A DNA stretch of 11,219 nucleotides from Clostridia bacterium. Its GTDB lineage: Bacteria > Bacillota_A > Clostridia > Christensenellales > UBA1242. Position numbers and translations under genes: made by a program. The DNA lies in assembly GCA_017403205.1 (NCBI GenBank), contig JAFQOM010000195.1:1-11219 (forward strand), in the 5' to 3' direction. Shown here piece after piece: positions 6,558 to 11,219 of the stretch. Within the stretch, counting starts at the first letter, position 1; each line of letters starts with the position of its first letter. The notes under the pieces were generated by a model. That model was not told the origin of the DNA. It searched no databases and saw only the letters and a program-made list of their open reading frames with translations.

Positions 6558-7418
6558 ATGATTGTTAATAACGAGTGGAAAGATTATGAAATTTTAGCTA
6601 CAGGGGATGGGTTAAAATTAGAAAGATGGAAAGATGTTTATTTGTTGCGTCCCGACCCACAAGTAATTTGGAAGTCTAAAACTTCTTTAAATAAATATGC
6701 AAAACTAAATGCTATGTATGAGAGAATTGGGGGTGGTGGCAGCTGGAAAGTGTTAAAATCAATGCCAGAAAGCTGGACAATTTCTTGGCGTGATTTAACC
6801 TTTAAAATTAAACCAATGGGGTTTAAACATACAGGCTTGTTTCCAGAGCAAAGTGTAAATTGGGCACAAATGATAGAACTTATAAAAAAAGCAAACAGAC
6901 CAATAAAAGTTTTAAACCTATTTGCTTATACTGGTGGCGCAACTGTTGCTTGCACAAGCGCGGGTGCTGTTGTAACTCATGTAGACAGTGCAAAAAACAT
7001 GGTAGAAACGGCAAAACAGAACATGAAATTATCAAATCTTCAAGATAAACCTGTTAGATATATTGTTGATGATTGCAAAAAGTTTGTAGAGCGTGAAATT
7101 AGGCGTGGCAATAAATATGACGCAATTATTATGGATCCTCCAAGTTATGGTAGGGGCCCAACAGGAGAAGTTTGGAAGATTGAAGAGGGAATATATGACT
7201 TAGTTAATCTTTGCAGTCAAGTTTTATCAAACAATCCCTTATTCTTTTTAATTAATTCTTATACAACAGGTTTGCAACCAACTGTTATGAAAAATATTTT
7301 GTATAGAACTATGCCGGGTGTAGAAATTGACAATATTTTAGCCTATGAAGTAGGTATTCCTACCAATGAAAACATCAACTTGCCATGCGGTTGCAGCGCA
7401 ATGTGTATTTTTAAATAA
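6558..7418 (+). CDS. Class I SAM-dependent methyltransferase, RlmI/RlmK-like (COG1092 type)
   Basis: This cytoplasmic protein of 286 aa probably methylates RNA, with S-adenosylmethionine as donor. The Rossmann-type core starts with motif I VLNLFAYTGGATVA (118-131). It is followed by an acidic residue after strand 2 (HVDSAK, Asp143), DDCKKF (171-176) and motif IV DAIIMDPPSYGRG (188-200). DPPxxGRG-type motifs are usual in COG1092 rRNA methyltransferases such as RlmI and the RlmK half of RlmKL. The first roughly 90 residues form the short beta-rich N-terminal part of that family; I see no PUA domain, so it is shorter than Escherichia coli RlmI (about 396 aa). A C-terminal LPCGCSAMC segment is cysteine-rich. 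The start is supported by AGAGG 6 nt upstream. The target nucleotide cannot be read from sequence. Confidence 0.85.
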   Translation: MIVNNEWKDYEILATGDGLKLERWKDVYLLRPDPQVIWKSKTSLNKYAKLNAMYERIGGGGSWKVLKSMPESWTISWRDLTFKIKPMGFKHTGLFPEQSVNWAQMIELIKKANRPIKVLNLFAYTGGATVACTSAGAVVTHVDSAKNMVETAKQNMKLSNLQDKPVRYIVDDCKKFVEREIRRGNKYDAIIMDPPSYGRGPTGEVWKIEEGIYDLVNLCSQVLSNNPLFFLINSYTTGLQPTVMKNILYRTMPGVEIDNILAYEVGIPTNENINLPCGCSAMCIFK

Positions 7419-7435
7419 AAGATATATAATAAAAT

Positions 7436-7473
7436 AAAAAAAAAGATAACCTTTTTCAAGTTATCTTTTTTTT
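7436..7473. terminator. Bidirectional intrinsic terminator between the methyltransferase and SDR genes
   Basis: A run of nine A residues, GATAAC (7445-7450), a 9-nt loop, GTTATC (7460-7465) and a T run to 7473 form a symmetrical hairpin with U tracts on both strands. It sits between two convergent stop codons, ending 1 bp before the SDR stop, and serves both genes. Confidence 0.92.
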
Positions 7474-7474
7474 G

Positions 7475-8194
7475 TTAATAGTTTTTAATGTGTCTAATTT
7501 CAATTGATGGTATTGTTACTTCGTGTGGCAAATTTAAAACATAAATAACTGTTTTAGCAACTTCTTCTGGTTCTAAACCCAAATTCATTATTTCATCTGG
7601 TAGTTTGTCATTAGCTCTAACATAAAAATCTGTTTTAATAAGTCCAGGGCAAACATCTGTAATTTTTATATTGTGTTTGGCTAAATCTGCTTGAATTGCC
7701 TTTCTGTAAGCATAACTTCCGTGTTTTGAGGCGTTATAAACAGGGCAGAACTCTTCAACCAAAACACCACTTTGAGAGTTTATGTTTATAATTTGCCCAA
7801 ATTTTTGTTTAATCATAATTGGAGATAATTCAGTTATCATAGAGATTAGGCCAAATACATTTGTATTTATAACTTGTTTTAATATATCTAATTTGTTTAG
7901 TTTTGCATAATGATCTGTATCAAGTTGTGATAATTGGCCTTTTGTCCATAAACCAGCACAGTTTATTAAGCAGTCAAGTTTATTGTTAAAGGTTTTTACA
8001 ACAAAATCTTTTATTTTTTTTACTTGCTTTGTATCTGAAACATCACAAACAAAATAATTTTGCTCCAGTTCTTTTGCTAATTTTTTTAAGCTCTCTTTTT
8101 CAATATCAACCAGTATCAAATTTTCTTTTTTTAGCATAGTAGCCAAAGTTTTTCCAACGCCATTAGCGGCACCTGTAATTATTATGTTTTTCAT
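7475..8194 (-). CDS. Short-chain dehydrogenase/reductase (SDR), classical type
   Basis: This 239-aa cytoplasmic oxidoreductase has every element of a classical SDR. The cofactor motif is TGAANGVG (7-14), with Asp30 at the end of strand 2 (LILVDIE), which favours NAD(H) over NADP(H). CDVSD (50-54), NCAG (78-81) and Asn112 in INTNVFG follow. Catalytic Ser140 lies in INSQSG, 13 residues before Tyr153 of YNASK, with Lys157 completing the tetrad, and PG at 183-184 follows. The substrate is not evident; such proteins act on sugars, 3-oxoacyl thioesters or other alcohols and ketones, and no neighbouring gene narrows it. AGAGG lies 5 nt before the ATG, and an extended -10 promoter lies upstream. It appears monocistronic. 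Confidence 0.92.
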   Translation of the reverse strand: MKNIIITGAANGVGKTLATMLKKENLILVDIEKESLKKLAKELEQNYFVCDVSDTKQVKKIKDFVVKTFNNKLDCLINCAGLWTKGQLSQLDTDHYAKLNKLDILKQVINTNVFGLISMITELSPIMIKQKFGQIININSQSGVLVEEFCPVYNASKHGSYAYRKAIQADLAKHNIKITDVCPGLIKTDFYVRANDKLPDEIMNLGLEPEEVAKTVIYVLNLPHEVTIPSIEIRHIKNY

Positions 8195-8215
8195 AAAATC
8201 CTCTTATTTAAAATT

Positions 8216-8224
8216 ATTATAGCA
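8216..8224 (-). promoter_or_regulatory. Extended -10 promoter of the SDR gene
   Basis: On the minus strand TGC immediately precedes a perfect TATAAT (8216-8221), forming the TGN-TATAAT extended -10 element, which can work without a good -35 box; none is obvious here. It lies about 22 bp upstream of the start codon. Confidence 0.6.
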
Positions 8225-8317
8225 CAAGTTTAAAAAAACAACATTAATTTATATAAAATTTTTGTGTTTATAAGTTAATTATGTTTTGTTTTAAGTAAAA
8301 ATAAATTTATTTTATTG

Positions 8318-8346
8318 TTGAATTTTTTGTGAAAAAATGATAAATT
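8318..8346 (+). promoter_or_regulatory. Possible promoter of the pseudouridine synthase gene
   Basis: TTGAAT (8318-8323) and TAAATT (8341-8346) are 17 bp apart, and TGA just before the -10 box gives an extended -10 element. The matches are partial (4 of 6 each) but position and spacing are right. Confidence 0.45.
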
Positions 8347-8386
8347 AATTATGTAATAACTTTTAATTTAAAAAGAGAGTATTTAT

Positions 8387-9064
8387 ATGTGCGATGTTAT
8401 ATTTGAAGACAATCAAATAATGGTTGTAATTAAACCACAAAATATGCCAGTTCAACAAGATAGCAGCGAAGACAAAGATCTTTTATCTTTACTTAAACAA
8501 TATTTGGTAGAAAAATATAATAAACCAGGTCAAGCATATTTGGGTTTGGTTCATAGGCTAGATAGGCCAACAGGTGGTGTAATGGTTTTTGCAAAAACAT
8601 CAAAAAGTGCAAACAGATTGTGTGAGCAAATCAAAACAGATGATTTTGAAAAAACATATTATGCGGTTGTAAAAGGCGTTCCAAGATTAAAACAAGCAAG
8701 GCTTGTAAACTATCTTAAAAAGGATGAAAAAAACAACAAAGTTGTTTTGTGTACTCAAACTGAAGATGGTGCAAAAGAGGCAATATTAGATTATCAAGTA
8801 TTAGACACAAAAGATGATATGAGCTTGGTTAAAATCTTATTGCAAACAGGCAGAAGTCATCAAATTAGGGTTCAAATGTCTGCGATAGGTTGTCCAGTTA
8901 TTAACGATGTAAAATATGGGGACGTAAAGGCAAGGGGGCATCTTGCTTTGTGGGCAACGGTATTAAAATTCAATCATCCTGTATCAAAAAACAGGCTTAC
9001 ATATAAAGTTTTGCCACCACAAGAAGAATTTCCTTGGAATAAATTTAATTTAGAAAAATTTTAA
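8387..9064 (+). CDS. RluA-family RNA pseudouridine synthase
   Basis: This cytoplasmic enzyme of 225 aa isomerises specific uridines in rRNA or tRNA to pseudouridine. The family signature HRLDRPTGGVMVFAK is at 56-70, with the catalytic Asp at 59. IFEDNQIMVVIKPQNMPVQ (5-23) is the usual opening of the catalytic domain, and LLQTGRSHQIRVQMSAIGCPV (152-172) is the RTGRxHQIR motif region, here starting QTGR. There is no S4 RNA-binding domain in front of the catalytic domain, so it is a short form like RluA or TruC rather than RluC/RluD. The modified site cannot be predicted. The Shine-Dalgarno AGAGAG (8374-8379) lies 7 nt upstream. The stop codon is only 8 bp from the convergent groEL stop. Confidence 0.93.
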   Translation: MCDVIFEDNQIMVVIKPQNMPVQQDSSEDKDLLSLLKQYLVEKYNKPGQAYLGLVHRLDRPTGGVMVFAKTSKSANRLCEQIKTDDFEKTYYAVVKGVPRLKQARLVNYLKKDEKNNKVVLCTQTEDGAKEAILDYQVLDTKDDMSLVKILLQTGRSHQIRVQMSAIGCPVINDVKYGDVKARGHLALWATVLKFNHPVSKNRLTYKVLPPQEEFPWNKFNLEKF

Positions 9065-9072
9065 CAATTTTT
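9054..9072. terminator. Possible A/U-only hairpin between convergent rluA-type and groEL genes
   Basis: AAAAATT (9054-9060) pairs with AATTTTT (9066-9072) around TTAAC, overlapping the end of the plus-strand gene and reaching the stop codon of groEL, with a T run to 9074. A stem with no G-C pair is weak, so this is only a candidate for the shared terminator of the two genes; no better one is visible in the 8-bp gap. Confidence 0.3.
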
Positions 9073-10650
9073 TTATTCGTCACAAATAATGCCGCCGGTT
9101 GTAAGCATCATTTTTACAATACTGGTGGCATTTTTTATTGCCGAAATTGTAACTTTTACTGGGTCAATAATGCCAGATTGAATCATATCTGTATAAATAT
9201 TTTTACTAGCATCATAGCCATAATTTTTCTTTTTAGAATTTAAAATTTTATTAATTATAATACTTGGCTCTAAATCAGCATTTAACAATATTTGAGTAAT
9301 GGGCGTTTTTAGTGAACTTAAAATAATTTCTGCCCCTAATTTTTGATCGTTATTTTTTATCTTTTTAATATATTTTTTTAATGGGTGATATAAACTTAAT
9401 AATGCAATTCCACCCCCAGATACAATACCTTTTTCTAGGGCAGAAGCTGTTGCGGAGATTGCATCTTCAATTCTATATTTCTTCTCGGCTTGTTCAACGT
9501 CGCTTTGCCCGCCAACATAAATTGTTGCAATACCTCCTATTAAATTGCTAATGCGCATTTTAAGCAAATCTTTTTCGTATTCAGTTTTTGCGTTTTCCAT
9601 TTGAGTTTTTATTGCAAGCGTTCTATTTTTAATTTTCTCTTTGTCGGCTTTTGCCGAAGTTATTGTTGTAGAGCTTTGATCTATTTTCGCTTGTTTTATT
9701 GTTCCTAAATCACTTAATTTAATATCTTCTAAATTTATATTGGCATCATTAAAAACTGTTGTGTTGCAAAGACAAGCTATATCTTCTAGCAAGGCAAGCC
9801 TTTTGTCAGCATACGCGGGTGCCTTAACAACACAAACATCAAAATTGCCTCTTATTTTGTTTACAATTAGTGCTGACAAAACATCGGTGTCAATATCATC
9901 ACAAATAATAAGCAAAGGTTTGTTTGCTTTAATCAAACTATCTAGTAGGCCTAAAATTTTGTTAAAATTAGATAGTTTTTGGTTGTAAATTAAAACAAAA
10001 CAATCATTAAATTCTGTTATTGTTTTTTGTGGATTGTTGCAAAAATATTGAGATATAAATCCACTATTAAATCTTAATCCATCTTGAAAACAAACATACG
10101 TGTTTGATGTAGGTGAGTCTTGCAAAATTATAGTGGCATCTTTTCCAAGTCTTTTATATGCTTGTGATATTAGCTTAGAGTTGTATTCATCTTGACAAGA
10201 TATAAATGCAATATTTTCAATTTCTTTTATGTTGTTAATTTTTTTACAATGTTTTTCAAGGTGTGCTATGCAAAAGTTGCAACCCAAATCAATGCCTTTA
10301 TTAATATCTATGCAACTATGTTTGTTAAAAGATAATTTTAATCCATTGTTTAGCATATTTTGTGCCAAAACAGTTGCTGTTGTTGTGCCATCTCCAGCAG
10401 ATAAATTTGTTTTTTGGCTAACTTCTTTAATTAATTTTACGCCAATATTTTCATACTTATCACTTAATTCTATATTTTTTGCAATAGTTACACCGTCATT
10501 TGTTATTATTGGTGTTAAATTTATTTTGTCATCTATTACAACATTTTTACCTTTTGGACCCAGTGTTAATTTTACCAAATTAGCAAGTTTGTTTACTCCT
10601 TCAGCCATTTTGCTTTGGCAGCTTTCATTTAATAATATTTCTTTTGCCAT
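9073..10650 (-). CDS. groEL: Chaperonin GroEL (Hsp60), divergent, without GGM tail
   Basis: This is the ATP-driven folding chamber subunit, 525 aa against about 540-548 usually. ATPase residues are conserved: GPKGKNVVI (31-39), Asp52 in TNDGVTIA, Asp87 in GDGTTTATVLA and Asp396 in RIEDAISAT, followed by SGGGIALL (411-418). The apical domain is recognisable but altered: GLRFNSGFISQYF (191-203) replaces the usual FDRGYLSPYF block and KAPAYADKR (276-284) the KAPGFGDRR block, while hydrophobic positions that bind substrate and GroES appear kept. The protein ends LTTGGIICDE, so the Gly-Gly-Met repeat tail is absent. I count 14 cysteines, far above the three of Escherichia coli GroEL. It follows groES by 21 bp with AAGGA upstream of the ATG, so the two are cotranscribed. 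Whether this is the only groEL of the genome cannot be seen here. Confidence 0.95.
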   Translation of the reverse strand: MAKEILLNESCQSKMAEGVNKLANLVKLTLGPKGKNVVIDDKINLTPIITNDGVTIAKNIELSDKYENIGVKLIKEVSQKTNLSAGDGTTTATVLAQNMLNNGLKLSFNKHSCIDINKGIDLGCNFCIAHLEKHCKKINNIKEIENIAFISCQDEYNSKLISQAYKRLGKDATIILQDSPTSNTYVCFQDGLRFNSGFISQYFCNNPQKTITEFNDCFVLIYNQKLSNFNKILGLLDSLIKANKPLLIICDDIDTDVLSALIVNKIRGNFDVCVVKAPAYADKRLALLEDIACLCNTTVFNDANINLEDIKLSDLGTIKQAKIDQSSTTITSAKADKEKIKNRTLAIKTQMENAKTEYEKDLLKMRISNLIGGIATIYVGGQSDVEQAEKKYRIEDAISATASALEKGIVSGGGIALLSLYHPLKKYIKKIKNNDQKLGAEIILSSLKTPITQILLNADLEPSIIINKILNSKKKNYGYDASKNIYTDMIQSGIIDPVKVTISAIKNATSIVKMMLTTGGIICDE

Positions 10651-10671
10651 AAATTTTTCCTTTTTATAATT

Positions 10672-10938
10672 TTAATTTATTTTTTCTATTGCTAAAATGT
10701 CTTCAACGCAAATAATAATAAAATCTTCATTATTAATTTTTATGTTTGCTACTAGGTGAGGTTCAAAAAAAATTGTGTCGTTAATTTCTACGCCACAATT
10801 TTTTGCTGTTTCACCCATATTGATAACTGTTGCCTTTAATACTTCTTCTTGTTGAATAATTTCAATTCCGCAATACTTTGATCTGGTTGGTCTTATAATT
10901 TTACCTAAAACCCTATTAAAAATTGGCTTTATGTTCAT
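10672..10938 (-). CDS. groES: Co-chaperonin GroES (Hsp10), shortened
   Basis: The lid of the GroEL chamber is 88 aa here against about 94-97 usually. IKPIFNRVLGKII (3-15) matches the IRPLHDRVxVKR opening and EDFIIICVEDILAIEK (71-86) the typical closing strands. The mobile loop is about residues 17-32; its hydrophobic tripeptide, normally Ile-Val-Leu, reads Ile25-Glu26-Ile27. The missing residues lie between VINMGE (38-43) and GVEINDTIFF (49-58), where other GroES proteins carry the roof beta-hairpin, so the dome may be open. AGGAG lies 10 nt before the ATG. It is the first gene of the groES-groEL operon. I found no CIRCE element (TTAGCACTC-N9-GAGTGCTAA) in the 280 bp upstream, so HrcA control is not supported by this sequence. 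Confidence 0.9.
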   Translation of the reverse strand: MNIKPIFNRVLGKIIRPTRSKYCGIEIIQQEEVLKATVINMGETAKNCGVEINDTIFFEPHLVANIKINNEDFIIICVEDILAIEKIN

Positions 10939-10999
10939 TTTTTAATCTCCTTTATCATAATATTTGGTCAATTTTAGTAAATATAAATTGATTAACTTA

Positions 11000-11028
11000 A
11001 TTTTATCTTTAGTTTGTAGGAGAAACAA
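11000..11028 (-). promoter_or_regulatory. Possible promoter of groES-groEL
   Basis: On the minus strand TTGTTT (11023-11028) and TAAAAT (11000-11005; 5 of 6) are separated by 17 bp. The -35 half lies against the Shine-Dalgarno site of the divergent gene at the window edge. The -35 box is poor, so confidence is low; a heat-shock or alternative sigma promoter is not excluded. Confidence 0.35.
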
Positions 11029-11034
11029 TATTAG

Positions 11035-11219
11035 GTGCCACAAAATCGATATTATTTTATAAAAAAAAGAATAAAAAAAACAAAAATTTCTAAATTTAAA
11101 TCAATAATTTTATCTTTTTGTTTAATTTTAGTATCTCTTCTTTTTGTTTTAAATGCTTCAGATTTGTTTTCAAGCATAATAACAAATACGGGAAGTTTAT
11201 TTTCTTCAAAAAAAATTGA
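11035..11219 (+). CDS. N-terminal part of a membrane-anchored protein (runs off the window)
   Basis: An open frame starts at GTG 11035, just after an in-frame TAG, and stays open to the last base, so at least 61 residues are encoded and the gene is truncated by the window edge. Residues 5-22 are strongly basic (RYYFIKKRIKKTKISKFK). They are followed by a hydrophobic stretch at about 23-40 (SIILSFCLILVSLLFVLN) and then a polar Ser-rich region. This is the pattern of a type II membrane anchor with the rest of the protein outside, by the positive-inside rule. The Shine-Dalgarno AGGAG (11018-11022) is 12 nt before the GTG, rather far, and no in-frame ATG is available. I do not recognise the family. 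It is divergent from groES. Confidence 0.55.
   Translation, partial: MPQNRYYFIKKRIKKTKISKFKSIILSFCLILVSLLFVLNASDLFSSIITNTGSLFSSKKI

Noticed and set aside
1..11219. Alternative genetic code with TGA as tryptophan (Mollicutes-like), given the low G+C
   Set aside because: All complete genes read through without in-frame TGA and use TGG for conserved tryptophans, so the standard bacterial code explains everything.
1..11219. Insertion sequences, prophage, CRISPR arrays or toxin-antitoxin pairs
   Set aside because: No transposase or integrase frames, no regularly spaced repeats and no paired small genes were seen; the HEPN-CBS gene has no adjacent antitoxin-like partner.

Overview
The window is very AT-rich (about 30% G+C by eye). 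All complete genes have intact frames without in-frame TGA and end in TAA. Shine-Dalgarno sites are strong, promoters are sigma-A-like, the SRP RNA is the large Bacillus type with an Alu domain, and ileS is led by a T-box riboswitch. Together these point to a low-GC Bacillota (Firmicutes) bacterium, probably an uncultured clostridial relative using the standard bacterial code. There is no sign of a prophage, insertion sequence or CRISPR array; the region looks like chromosomal core with several unusually divergent genes.

Layout. Positions 79-1653 (minus strand) hold an IlvD/Edd-fold protein that has lost every iron-sulfur and metal ligand I could align, with its terminator. Upstream of it on the same strand is the SRP RNA gene (1782-2058) with a textbook promoter. 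Divergent from that is a gene for a HEPN-like domain fused to a CBS pair (2178-2909), closed by a strong terminator. Next comes a promoter and an isoleucine T-box leader (specifier AUC) controlling ileS (3340-6468), whose product carries variant HIGH and KMSKS signatures. A hairpin and a promoter separate ileS from a COG1092-type SAM methyltransferase (6558-7418). That gene converges on a short-chain dehydrogenase (7475-8194, minus) through a shared bidirectional terminator. A stand-alone RluA-family pseudouridine synthase (8387-9064) then converges, 8 bp apart, on a divergent groES-groEL operon (9073-10938, minus). The last 185 bp hold the start of a membrane-anchored protein that runs off the window.

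Theme. Most genes serve protein synthesis and maturation: SRP RNA (targeting), IleRS (charging), two probable RNA modification enzymes, and GroES/GroEL (folding). They lie in separate transcription units rather than one operon. The best candidates for undescribed biology are the metal-site-less IlvD homolog, the HEPN-CBS protein, and the chaperonin pair with a shortened GroES and a tail-less, cysteine-rich GroEL.
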